DNA from: Microcaldota archaeon
Lineage (GTDB): Archaea; Micrarchaeota; Micrarchaeia; Micrarchaeales; Micrarchaeaceae
Reading direction: 5' to 3'
Length of the DNA: 7,261 nucleotides
Assembly (NCBI GenBank): GCA_030039935.1
Contig: JASHUQ010000071.1
Location: forward strand, 1-7,261
Shown: positions 1 to 5,014 of the stretch, one piece after another
Layout of the letters: each line of letters opens with the position of its first letter
Numbering within the stretch: position 1 is the stretch's first letter
Position numbers and translations under genes: made by a program
Notes under the pieces: generated by a model
Databases searched by the model: none
Told to the model about the DNA's origin: nothing
Seen by the model: the letters and a program-made list of their open reading frames with translations, nothing else

Positions 1-312
1 TATTGTCTTTATGTTCTCTATATCCCATTTGTTCATATACGCTGTAATTAGGTCTCTTGCAAGAGGAGGGATGGCAAACGCCGCAGCCCTGTTCATCCTC
101 ATCATATGCGCGTTGAGAACAATTTCAATTAGGTCTGGAGTTTTGTACAGTGCTGAAAATTCGTCTATCTCCTTCCTGTAAGCGGTGTTGCTGAGAGACT
201 TTATGAATTCGTCTATGTCTTTCTGGTCAAGCTGGTCTACAAAATCAGTATTAAGGAAATCCGACCTCATGACCTTTAACCTACCATAAACTCCGGTGTA
301 TGTAGAGTCCAT
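1..312 (-). CDS. atpC: A/V-type ATP synthase subunit C (central-stalk d-like), N-terminal part
   Basis: Only the first 104 residues are present; the gene runs off the left edge without a stop. The protein starts MDSTYTGVYGRLKVM and ends at the window edge with WDIENIKTI. The Y-x-x-x-x-RL-x-V-M opening and the W-D-I-E-N-I-K-T segment are strongly characteristic of archaeal/V-type subunit C. In that family this protein caps the membrane rotor ring and couples it to the central stalk. The start is the ATG at 312, which shares one base with the atpE stop (TAATG), so translation is probably coupled to atpE. It is the third gene of a K-E-C run on the minus strand. Identification is from family knowledge and is confident; the C-terminal part cannot be judged. 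Confidence 0.93.
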   Translation of the reverse strand, partial: MDSTYTGVYGRLKVMRSDFLNTDFVDQLDQKDIDEFIKSLSNTAYRKEIDEFSALYKTPDLIEIVLNAHMMRMNRAAAFAIPPLARDLITAYMNKWDIENIKTI

Positions 313-875
313 TATTCCTTCACCATTTTCAATACCTCAAATGCTATCCTGTCGCTCATTCCCTCTATTATCTTATCAAGAGTGTAATCAACGTACATTG
401 TCTGGTCCTTTGACACAGCCTTAAGCCCTCCGGAGAACTGCTCCTGCGACGCAGCAACATTGAATTTTTGGGCTTTGAACTTTTGCATGTCCTCTTTTTG
501 CAGATATATTATACAGCTGTCTCCAAGCTCTCCTATGGCCATGTCTGCCAGCTTTGCGAGCAGCTTTGCATAGCTTGGATTTGATGTATAGGAAGATATC
601 CCGGTCTTAATCATTGATATTGCATCGCTTACAACAGAACTGAGCCTTTCCTGGTATATCTGCGATGCCTCGACCATTGCCCTGCTTGTCTCCCTGTTTA
701 CAATTTGCTTGGAATCATTCTCGGCCTTTTCCCTTGTTTCCTTTATCCTTTGATTGGCATTTGCTTTTGCATCGCTTAATGTCTTTGCGGCCTGCGATTT
801 TGCATCGTCAATTATCTGCTTTACCTTTGTTTCAGTGTCGCTCTCTATCTTGTCTATTATCTCTTCAAGTCCCAT
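312..875 (-). CDS. atpE: A/V-type ATP synthase subunit E (peripheral stalk)
   Basis: A 187-residue protein, the usual length for archaeal subunit E. Residues 1 to about 80 are highly charged, rich in Lys, Glu, Asp, Gln and Ala, and lack prolines, as expected for the long helix that coils with subunit H in the peripheral stalk. The C-terminal half (about 90-187) is the globular head that binds the catalytic A/B head. It shows the conserved pattern of a GGL turn (148-150), then a VDYTLD strand (161-166), then a terminal helix. The start ATG at 875 has only a weak ribosome-binding site (GGTAG just upstream). The gene lies 28 nt after atpK and overlaps the atpC start by one base, so it is an internal operon gene. 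No subunit H gene, its expected coiled-coil partner, is in the window. Confidence 0.94.
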   Translation of the reverse strand: MGLEEIIDKIESDTETKVKQIIDDAKSQAAKTLSDAKANANQRIKETREKAENDSKQIVNRETSRAMVEASQIYQERLSSVVSDAISMIKTGISSYTSNPSYAKLLAKLADMAIGELGDSCIIYLQKEDMQKFKAQKFNVAASQEQFSGGLKAVSKDQTMYVDYTLDKIIEGMSDRIAFEVLKMVKE

Positions 876-903
876 GCTACCAGCTGCTACTTATTTTATT
901 GAT

Positions 904-1128
904 TTACAGGATCTGCAACAGCAATATGAGTCCTAGGACGAATCCGATTATCCATAGAGTTTCGGGTATAACGAAGAAGAAAAGCACTTGTCCAAATTTC
1001 TCTGGTCTTTCTGCTATTATTCCCATTCCTGCTGCTCCTATTCCCTGCTGCGCCATTCCTGTTCCAACAAGCCCTCCTGCTATTGCAATTGCGGCTGCGA
1101 TCGCATATTCTGGGTCAGCTACTACCAT
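904..1128 (-). CDS. atpK: A/V-type ATP synthase subunit K (c-ring proteolipid)
   Basis: A 74-residue two-helix proteolipid. Helix 1 spans about 9-34 and is rich in Gly and Ala, including GGLVGTG. The polar loop contains AERPEKFG (39-46). Helix 2 spans about 48-74 and carries the ion-binding carboxylate Glu56 in PETLWIIG. This is the single-hairpin form with one carboxylate per hairpin, and it forms the rotor ring. Gln27 and Gln28 in helix 1 and Thr57 after the carboxylate are polar positions that could help coordinate an ion. The position five after Glu56, often Tyr in related rings, is Ile61. The ATG at 1128 has a good Shine-Dalgarno (GGTGA, 5 nt upstream). The gene begins 67 nt after the rtcB stop and is followed by atpE after 28 nt. 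Confidence 0.95.
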   Translation of the reverse strand: MVVADPEYAIAAAIAIAGGLVGTGMAQQGIGAAGMGIIAERPEKFGQVLFFFVIPETLWIIGFVLGLILLLQIL

Positions 1129-1177
1129 TGTTTCACCAATTTTGTTCTAAAAATCTGATAATCATTGTCTGATAAGC

Positions 1178-1186
1178 TATAAAAAG
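1178..1186 (-). promoter_or_regulatory. Candidate TATA box for atpKEC
   Basis: On the minus strand the 67-nt gap between the rtcB stop and atpK holds CTTTTTATA. A transcript starting about 25 nt downstream would begin near 1155 and leave a leader of roughly 27 nt that includes the GGTGA ribosome-binding site. This would let the ATP synthase genes be expressed apart from rtcB. The match is of ordinary quality and the position is inferred. Confidence 0.4.
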
Positions 1187-1195
1187 ATGACGAAA

Positions 1196-2632
1196 TTAGC
1201 CTTTTGTTACACCAAGAGGAACCATTCTTGCAACAATCGCTGAAATTCCCGCGCCTTCAACGCTTGCAACCACATCATCGACATTCTTGTAAGCCCATTC
1301 CGCCTCCTCGCTCACAAGCTTCCTGCTCCTTACCCTTATCTCTATGTTCTTCCTTTTCATTTCACTGAATGTCTTGCTTGATGGAATCTCGCGTATAGCC
1401 TGGTGCCTTGACATGACTCTGCCGGCTCCATGGCATGATGATCCGAATGTCTCTGTCATGCTTTTCTCCTTTCCAGCAAGAACATAGCTAGCTGTTCCCA
1501 TGCTTCCAGGAATAAGGACAGGCTGTCCGTATTCTCTGTATAGCTTTGTAATCTCGATTCTTCCTGGGCCGAATGCGCGCGTTGCCCCTTTTCTATGCAC
1601 CCAAAGCTTCATTCTTTTTCCATCGACACTGTGCTCTTCAAGCTTTGCTATATTGTGAGAGAGATCATACAAAAGCTGCATGCCAAGAGAGTCTGCGCTT
1701 TTTCCGAACGTTTCTTCAAAGCTTTTTCTTATAAAGTGGGTCATGATTTGTCTATTCACAAAAGCGAAGTTGATTGCAGAGCACATAGCTCCAAGGTAGT
1801 TATCTGATTCTTTTGAACCGACATGTGCATAGCCCAGCTCTGGATCAGGGATAGTTATGTTGTGCTTTTTCTGATAGTCAGAAAGCACTTTTATATAATC
1901 GCTGCATATCTGATGGCCATAACCTCTTGATCCGCTGTGCAACATTATCACCACCATATCCTTCTCAAGTCCATACACCTTCGCAATCCGTTCATCGAAT
2001 ATTTTCTCGACTTTTTGGACTTCTGCAAAATGATTTCCTGCACCAAGAGTACCAAGCTGCTGAATTCCTCTTTTCTTTGCAAGTTCACTTACCTTGTCAG
2101 ACTCTGCACCCTTCATATGGCTTCCCTCTTCTACCCTCTCTGGATCATTGTCGAAGCCATAACCTTTCTCAACTATGTATCCTACGCCCTCATGAGCGAT
2201 TTTGTCGAGTTCATTTTCTGTGAATCCGAGTTTCATGGTGCTTCCAACACCGCTTGGCACATTCTTGAACAAGGAATCCATAAGGTGTCCAAGCTTTGGT
2301 CCAAGCTCTTTCGCTGTTATGTTTGTTTTTATCAAACGTACTCCGCAACCTATGTCAAACCCTATAAAAGATGGGGATATTATCCCGTTTTCCGCATCAA
2401 AAGCCGCAACACCTCCTATCGGAGCACCGTATCCCTCGTGGCCATCACTCATCACAAGCATGTTCTTCACAATAGAGGGAAGAGTGGTTGCATTTGTGGC
2501 TTGTTTTAGCGTCCTATCATTTTTCATATTTTCGATTATTGTTTTGTTGGCATAGATTCTAACAGGGACGTTCATTCCAATCTTTTCATCCCTTTCAATC
2601 TCCCATACAAATTCGCTTACCTGCTTTACCAT
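1196..2632 (-). CDS. rtcB: RNA-splicing ligase RtcB (3'-phosphate tRNA ligase)
   Basis: A 478-residue protein of full family length without an intein. RtcB joins 2',3'-cyclic phosphate or 3'-phosphate RNA ends to 5'-OH ends using GTP and Mn2+, mainly in tRNA exon ligation and RNA repair. All signature motifs are visible: DGHEGYG (63-69), FDIGCGVR (92-99), GAGNHFAE (197-204), LHSGSRG (231-237), SHN (325-327), GSMGTASY (376-383) and CHGAGR (400-405). By comparison with the Pyrococcus enzyme, the metal ligands are Asp93, Cys96, His201, His232 and His326, and the guanylylated histidine is His401; none is missing. The ATG at 2632 follows a GTGAG ribosome-binding site. The zincin-like gene ends only 18 nt upstream, so the two are probably cotranscribed. 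The ATP synthase genes follow 67 nt downstream. Confidence 0.97.
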   Translation of the reverse strand: MVKQVSEFVWEIERDEKIGMNVPVRIYANKTIIENMKNDRTLKQATNATTLPSIVKNMLVMSDGHEGYGAPIGGVAAFDAENGIISPSFIGFDIGCGVRLIKTNITAKELGPKLGHLMDSLFKNVPSGVGSTMKLGFTENELDKIAHEGVGYIVEKGYGFDNDPERVEEGSHMKGAESDKVSELAKKRGIQQLGTLGAGNHFAEVQKVEKIFDERIAKVYGLEKDMVVIMLHSGSRGYGHQICSDYIKVLSDYQKKHNITIPDPELGYAHVGSKESDNYLGAMCSAINFAFVNRQIMTHFIRKSFEETFGKSADSLGMQLLYDLSHNIAKLEEHSVDGKRMKLWVHRKGATRAFGPGRIEITKLYREYGQPVLIPGSMGTASYVLAGKEKSMTETFGSSCHGAGRVMSRHQAIREIPSSKTFSEMKRKNIEIRVRSRKLVSEEAEWAYKNVDDVVASVEGAGISAIVARMVPLGVTKG

Positions 2633-2650
2633 TTGCTCACAAAATAAGAT

Positions 2651-3157
2651 TCATAAACCAATGTTCTTGCAAAGTCTATTAAGTTTTCTGCCAGAAATCC
2701 AGCCCGGCACTCTAAGGTAACCTACAATTTGCCTTTTGTTCATTCCGAGCCTTTTGCACTCCCTTACCGCTGTTTTATAGGCCTCTATCTCCGTTGGTCT
2801 ATCAACATAGTCATAGCTTTCATCGAAAAGCTCAAGCCCATCGCTGTACTGTTTTATGTGTACAAGCTCATGAATTATGTCAAGGTACAGCGAGAGCGTT
2901 TTCCCATATCTAAGATAATGTTCGTTTATTACAAGCACTCCTTTTTTCTTGTTCACCCACATATACCCCCATGTTGCATGTGCAGGATATAGGTGGACTT
3001 CAAGGGTTGAAAGTGCTTTGCCAAGTCTTTTTCCGAATACTTTTTTCAATGCACCTACTCTCTCAAAACCGGAAAACGCATCATCAAAATGGAACTTCTT
3101 CTTCCCTATCTTCCGGTTCATCTTTATATACTTTGGAACTGTCGCCAATTTTATCAT
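2651..3157 (-). CDS. HExxH zincin-like putative metallopeptidase, function unknown
   Basis: A 168-residue soluble basic protein with no signal peptide or membrane segment. I do not recognise a named family. The central motif HELVH (96-100), in IIHELVHIKQ, is a canonical zincin metal site. Glu125 in RPTEIEAY lies 25 residues after the second His and is a plausible third zinc ligand, as in gluzincins. The preceding strand VLVINEHYL (75-82) looks like the edge strand that positions substrate in compact zincins. The N-terminal 30 residues and the C-terminal 30 are rich in Lys and Arg, which could allow nucleic-acid contact; this is inference. The ATG at 3157 lies about 24 nt from a TATA box, suggesting a leaderless transcript. 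It is the first gene ahead of rtcB, with an 18-nt gap. Protease activity is suggested by the motif only. Confidence 0.8.
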   Translation of the reverse strand: MIKLATVPKYIKMNRKIGKKKFHFDDAFSGFERVGALKKVFGKRLGKALSTLEVHLYPAHATWGYMWVNKKKGVLVINEHYLRYGKTLSLYLDIIHELVHIKQYSDGLELFDESYDYVDRPTEIEAYKTAVRECKRLGMNKRQIVGYLRVPGWISGRKLNRLCKNIGL

Positions 3158-3176
3158 AAAAAGAATAGAAGAGAAC

Positions 3177-3184
3177 TTTTAAAT
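3177..3184 (-). promoter_or_regulatory. TATA box for the zincin-rtcB operon (leaderless)
   Basis: The minus strand reads ATTTAAAA, centred about 24 nt before the ATG at 3157. This is the archaeal TATA distance that places transcription start at or beside the start codon. No Shine-Dalgarno precedes that ATG, which agrees with a leaderless message. Confidence 0.6.
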
Positions 3185-3196
3185 GACAGCGTCATT
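3182..3196. promoter_or_regulatory. Inverted repeat overlapping the zincin-rtcB promoter
   Basis: AATGAC-AGC-GTCATT is a perfect inverted repeat with 6-bp arms and a 3-nt spacer. It overlaps the upstream edge of the TATA box and the place where the TFB-recognition element would lie. A protein bound here would be expected to compete with TBP/TFB, so it is a candidate operator for the zincin-rtcB operon. No regulator can be named. Confidence 0.4.
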
Positions 3197-3210
3197 GCCA
3201 TTTTCTTACA
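3190..3210 (+). repeat. Direct repeat copy A flanking the MNT/HEPN cassette
   Basis: This 21-nt stretch matches 4221-4241 at 18 of 21 positions by hand alignment. The best part (3195-3210) matches at 15 of 16. The two copies lie outside the two ends of the MNT/HEPN operon. Its first bases also fall in the inverted repeat at 3182-3196. Chance similarity cannot be excluded. Confidence 0.35.
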
Positions 3211-3218
3211 TTACCATG

Positions 3219-3247
3219 GAAAAGAGTGTAAATCTCCTCTTTTACTC
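3219..3247 (-). terminator. Possible terminator after hepT
   Basis: On the minus strand, just past the hepT stop, a short stem (GAGT pairing with ACTC, then AAA with TTT, with a 2-nt bulge) is followed at once by TTTTCC. Archaeal termination depends mainly on T-tracts, so this weak hairpin plus T-run is a reasonable stop for the MNT/HEPN operon before the zincin promoter. Confidence 0.3.
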
Positions 3248-3268
3248 AAAGGATCGGTTTGTTGCGGG

Positions 3269-3610
3269 TCATTTCAGCTCTTTATATATTTTTGTTAGCC
3301 TCTCTTTCAACTTTGGCAAGTCGCCTTTTACAGTGTCCCAGACTAATCTCAAATCAATATCAAAGTACTCGTGCAATAAAAAGTTTCTCATGTCTATGAT
3401 CTTTCTCCATTCTATTTCTTCATGGCTTTCCTTTAGGTCTTTCGGAAGATTATTTGCAGCCTCTCCAATGACAGCGAACCTCCGTATTACAGCATCCTGT
3501 GTTTTTACATCGGTCTTGAAGTCTTCGAATCTCAATCCATCAGTTTCATTATAGATTACGCCTATGCTGTAAATCATGTCTTCTAGAAATATCTTCGGGT
3601 CCTTCCTCAT
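3269..3610 (-). CDS. hepT: HEPN-domain RNase toxin, HepT-like (DUF86)
   Basis: A 113-residue all-helical protein of normal length for the HepT/DUF86 family. The catalytic RX4HXY motif is Arg75, His80 and Tyr82, within MRNFLLHEYF. The downstream DIDLRLVW segment and the earlier KTQDAVIRR and IGEAANNLP segments also fit the family. HEPN toxins are metal-independent RNases acting on tRNA or mRNA. In the characterised Shewanella pair, MntA inactivates HepT by adding AMP groups to a tyrosine near this motif. Here Tyr82 is present as the candidate target, which is inference by homology. The start ATG overlaps the upstream antitoxin stop as ATGA, so the two are translationally coupled, with the antitoxin made first. 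No residue suggests inactivation. Confidence 0.93.
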   Translation of the reverse strand: MRKDPKIFLEDMIYSIGVIYNETDGLRFEDFKTDVKTQDAVIRRFAVIGEAANNLPKDLKESHEEIEWRKIIDMRNFLLHEYFDIDLRLVWDTVKGDLPKLKERLTKIYKELK

Positions 3611-4116
3611 AAGATATCAACTCTCTCTTTTAGTACGCGATCTCTAAGACGCGAATCTATTGATCTGAATAGCACCAAGTCCACGCTCCTCTTTAGCCTC
3701 TCTTCCAAGTCACCTTTTAGTCCTCCCATGTCAAACAACGTAGGCCTTTCTTTTTTAAACTCTATCAGGAAATCCACATCGCTTGTAAGCGTGGCTTCTC
3801 CTCTGGCAACAGAGCCGAAGATCGCGGCTCTGTTAACATGGTTAGCCTTCAATATCGGCACGGCCTCCTTTTTTACCTTGTCAATATCAATTTTCATGGA
3901 ATCATTATTTCTACTTATTTCGTGCTTTATCCTGTGTCCTATGCGTTCGGCGTCCTTCTCTGTTAGCTTGCTTTTGCTGAGAAGCCTATCAAGAATCTCA
4001 AGTCTTTCAAGCTCTTTCTCTATAGCCTCCCTAGCTACGACACTCCATTTTACTTTTGGAAACCTCTTCATCTTTTGGGAAAGTTCCTCTGATACGGACA
4101 ATGTTAGGTTGGTCAT
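3607..4116 (-). CDS. Fused RHH (VapB-like) - MNT nucleotidyltransferase antitoxin
   Basis: A 169-residue protein from the ATG at 4116. An in-frame GTG at 4125 would add three residues but lies in the operator palindrome. Residues 1-45 form a ribbon-helix-helix fold: strand MTNLTLSV, helix from EEL to KR, then KWSVVAREAIEKEL. Residues 46-70 hold KSKLTEKDA, which matches the neighbouring VapB and lies where VapB proteins wrap their toxin. From Met74 a minimal nucleotidyltransferase domain follows. It has Gly101-Ser102, Gly106, and the metal-binding pair Asp113 and Asp115 in TSDVDFL, with Asp146 as likely third acid. MNT proteins of this kind (MntA) transfer AMP to a partner HEPN toxin. About 36 of 72 N-terminal residues equal VapB. 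The hepT start overlaps the stop. No ribosome-binding site precedes Met74, so I favour one fused product. Confidence 0.88.
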   Translation of the reverse strand: MTNLTLSVSEELSQKMKRFPKVKWSVVAREAIEKELERLEILDRLLSKSKLTEKDAERIGHRIKHEISRNNDSMKIDIDKVKKEAVPILKANHVNRAAIFGSVARGEATLTSDVDFLIEFKKERPTLFDMGGLKGDLEERLKRSVDLVLFRSIDSRLRDRVLKERVDIL

Positions 4117-4124
4117 TTTTATCA

Positions 4125-4138
4125 CACATAATTATGTG
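4125..4138. promoter_or_regulatory. Palindromic operator candidate for the RHH-MNT/hepT operon
   Basis: CACATAATTATGTG is a perfect 14-nt palindrome lying between the TATA box and the start codon, across the predicted transcription start. RHH antitoxins normally repress their own operon by binding such sites as dimers of dimers. The N-terminal RHH of the encoded protein is the obvious candidate binder. A related ATCACAT / ATGTGAT motif also recurs at 4139-4146 and just before the vapB start. Confidence 0.5.
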
Positions 4139-4145
4139 ATAACAC

Positions 4146-4155
4146 ATATAAAAAT
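4146..4155 (-). promoter_or_regulatory. TATA box for RHH-MNT/hepT
   Basis: The minus strand reads ATTTTTATAT, centred about 34 nt before the ATG at 4116. Transcription would start near 4124, leaving a leader of about 9 nt. The same spacing is seen ahead of vapB. Confidence 0.55.
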
Positions 4156-4220
4156 GTTACTATCTATGTGCCGCATGATTTTGCTTGCCAGTTTTCACAC
4201 TTCTACATACGAAGCGTGTA

Positions 4221-4241
4221 CGCCCTTGCCGTTTTCTTACA
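4221..4241 (+). repeat. Direct repeat copy B between the two toxin-antitoxin cassettes
   Basis: The first 11 bases (CGCCCTTGCCG) are identical to the tRNA-Arg 3' end at 5015-5025. The whole 21 nt matches 3190-3210 at 18 of 21 positions. It lies in the gap between the vapC stop and the RHH-MNT promoter, that is, at the junction of the two cassettes. It may be a remnant of an attachment-type sequence derived from the tRNA gene. The matches are short, so this is tentative. Confidence 0.35.
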
Positions 4242-4260
4242 GGGTCATGAGCGAGGTGTT

Positions 4261-4284
4261 AAAACCCGCTTTTAAGTGAGGCGG
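4261..4284 (-). terminator. Weak terminator candidate after vapC
   Basis: On the minus strand, about 30 nt past the vapC stop, a 4-bp CCGC/GCGG stem with an 11-nt loop is followed by GTTTT. The stem is short and the T-run brief. It is offered only because a stop is expected between the two toxin-antitoxin operons. Confidence 0.2.
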
Positions 4285-4312
4285 ATTCAGGTTTGTTTAA
4301 AATCGGACCCAA

Positions 4313-4720
4313 TCAAAGAAGCCTCATTAGCTCTCCGGTTCTGAATACCTTTATTCCGTAAATGCCATCGAATCCAGTATCGTTGGTCCATATGCCCTCA
4401 CATTTCAATGCAAGATAACAGGCAGTGTAAGGGACGTCCTTTAAATTGTCTTTCATAAGCCTTACTGCTTGAGCAAGCTTGTCTTTGTATTCAGAGCTTG
4501 GTACAATCATTATTCTTCTAAAAAGTAATATTGTTAACAACTCAACTTCTCCTTCAGATATGCCCGCCCTCTCCGCTATTTCTTTCTTATGTTTGTGGAC
4601 TTCCTCACTTATATAGTCCGGCGCTACGAATGTAAACTTACCGCTTACGATTATCTGGCGTGATTTTCCATTCTTTAACAACGCAGAGATAACAGCATTG
4701 GCGTCTATGACTATCATCAT
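4313..4720 (-). CDS. vapC: PIN-domain ribonuclease toxin, VapC-like
   Basis: A 135-residue PIN-domain protein of normal VapC size. The acidic active-site residues are visible in order: Asp6 in VIDANAVISALLK, a Glu at 39/40 in YISEEVHKH, Asp95 in KDVPYTACYLAL, and Asp114 in IWTNDTGF. These bind Mg2+ or Mn2+ for RNA cleavage in VapC toxins, whose known targets include initiator tRNA, other tRNAs and the rRNA sarcin-ricin loop; the target here is unknown. The start ATG at 4720 overlaps the vapB stop as ATGA. A second ATG at 4717 would also serve. All catalytic residues appear intact, so the toxin is probably active and needs VapB. A standalone PIN protein is unlikely given the partner gene. Confidence 0.9.
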   Translation of the reverse strand: MMIVIDANAVISALLKNGKSRQIIVSGKFTFVAPDYISEEVHKHKKEIAERAGISEGEVELLTILLFRRIMIVPSSEYKDKLAQAVRLMKDNLKDVPYTACYLALKCEGIWTNDTGFDGIYGIKVFRTGELMRLL

Positions 4721-4941
4721 AGCAATCCATGTCTCTTAGCTATCCCCCCATTTATCTTCCTACCAATCTCTATTGCATCTTTTTCAGTCAGCTTACTCTT
4801 GGCCAGTATTTGATCCATTAATTTAAGTTCTTCCGCCTTTTCGGCTAGCGCCTCCCTAGCTACTTCGCTCCATTTTATCTCCTTATGCCTTTTCATTACA
4901 GCCATAAGCTCGTCTGGTACAGCCAGCGTCATGTTTGTCAT
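4717..4941 (-). CDS. vapB: VapB-like RHH antitoxin
   Basis: A 74-residue antitoxin. Residues 1-43 form a ribbon-helix-helix DNA-binding domain: strand MTNMTLAVP, helix DELMAVMKRH, turn KEIKW, helix SEVAREALAEKAEEL. Residues 44-74 are a charged tail with KSKLTEKDA (48-56), expected to bind and block VapC. An upstream in-frame ATG at 5010 gives a longer frame, but those 23 extra codons run through the TATA box and operator repeats and read as Tyr/Leu-rich filler. The start at 4941 also has a GTGAT ribosome-binding site and matches the MTNLTL start of the paralogous RHH-MNT protein. The stop overlaps the vapC start. The gene follows tRNA-Arg on the same strand by 73 nt. Confidence 0.88.
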   Translation of the reverse strand: MTNMTLAVPDELMAVMKRHKEIKWSEVAREALAEKAEELKLMDQILAKSKLTEKDAIEIGRKINGGIAKRHGLL

Positions 4942-4949
4942 TCTATCAC

Positions 4950-4985
4950 ATAAGTATATTAAGTAGAATAAGTATAAATACTTAT
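4950..4985. promoter_or_regulatory. VapBC operator: 18-nt palindrome plus two upstream-facing half-sites
   Basis: Positions 4968-4985 form a perfect inverted repeat with 8-bp arms and an AA centre (ATAAGTAT-AA-ATACTTAT), overlapping the TATA box. An exact copy of the half-site ATAAGTAT lies at 4950-4957, and a 6/8 match (TTAAGTAG) lies at 4959-4966. The three same-direction copies therefore start every 9 bp. This is the kind of spaced array RHH dimers occupy cooperatively, and VapB or VapB-VapC is the likely binder. Confidence 0.55.
4973..4980 (-). promoter_or_regulatory. TATA box for vapBC
   Basis: The minus strand reads TATTTATA, centred about 35 nt before the vapB ATG at 4941. The predicted transcription start is near 4950, with a leader of about 9 nt holding GTGAT. 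It lies wholly inside the 18-nt palindrome, so operator binding should exclude TBP. Confidence 0.6.
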
Positions 4986-5014
4986 CTATTACAGCCACAC
5001 ACGAACCCATAAGG

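Noticed and set aside
665..1150. 161-codon plus-strand frame opposite atpE/atpK
   Set aside because: Antisense to two recognised ATP synthase genes; its low-complexity Leu/Pro/Ser/Ala content follows from the opposite strand.
1937..2509. 190-codon plus-strand frame opposite rtcB
   Set aside because: It lies fully antisense to the well-conserved rtcB and its translation has no recognisable domain; it is a shadow frame.
3607..3897. Separate MNT gene starting at the internal ATG at 3897
   Set aside because: No ribosome-binding site precedes it, the frame is open and uninterrupted from the RHH part, and no stop or overlap marks two genes. Internal initiation as a secondary product remains possible.
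4196..4220. Imperfect hairpin ACACTTC...GAAGCGTGT between the cassettes, considered as a small RNA
   Set aside because: The stem is short and bulged, with no promoter or terminator in register; too weak to call.
3728..4279. 183-codon plus-strand frame opposite the RHH-MNT gene and its promoter
   Set aside because: Its Ser/Leu-rich hydrophobic translation mirrors the opposite strand, and it has no promoter or ribosome-binding site.
4950..4985. CRISPR-like or tandem-repeat array
   Set aside because: Repeats are 8 nt with 1-nt spacers and fit RHH operator half-sites; there are no spacers of CRISPR size.
4942..5010. N-terminal extension of vapB from the ATG at 5010
   Set aside because: The added 23 codons pass through the TATA box and the half-site array and begin 5 nt after the tRNA. 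The homologous start in the fused antitoxin supports 4941.
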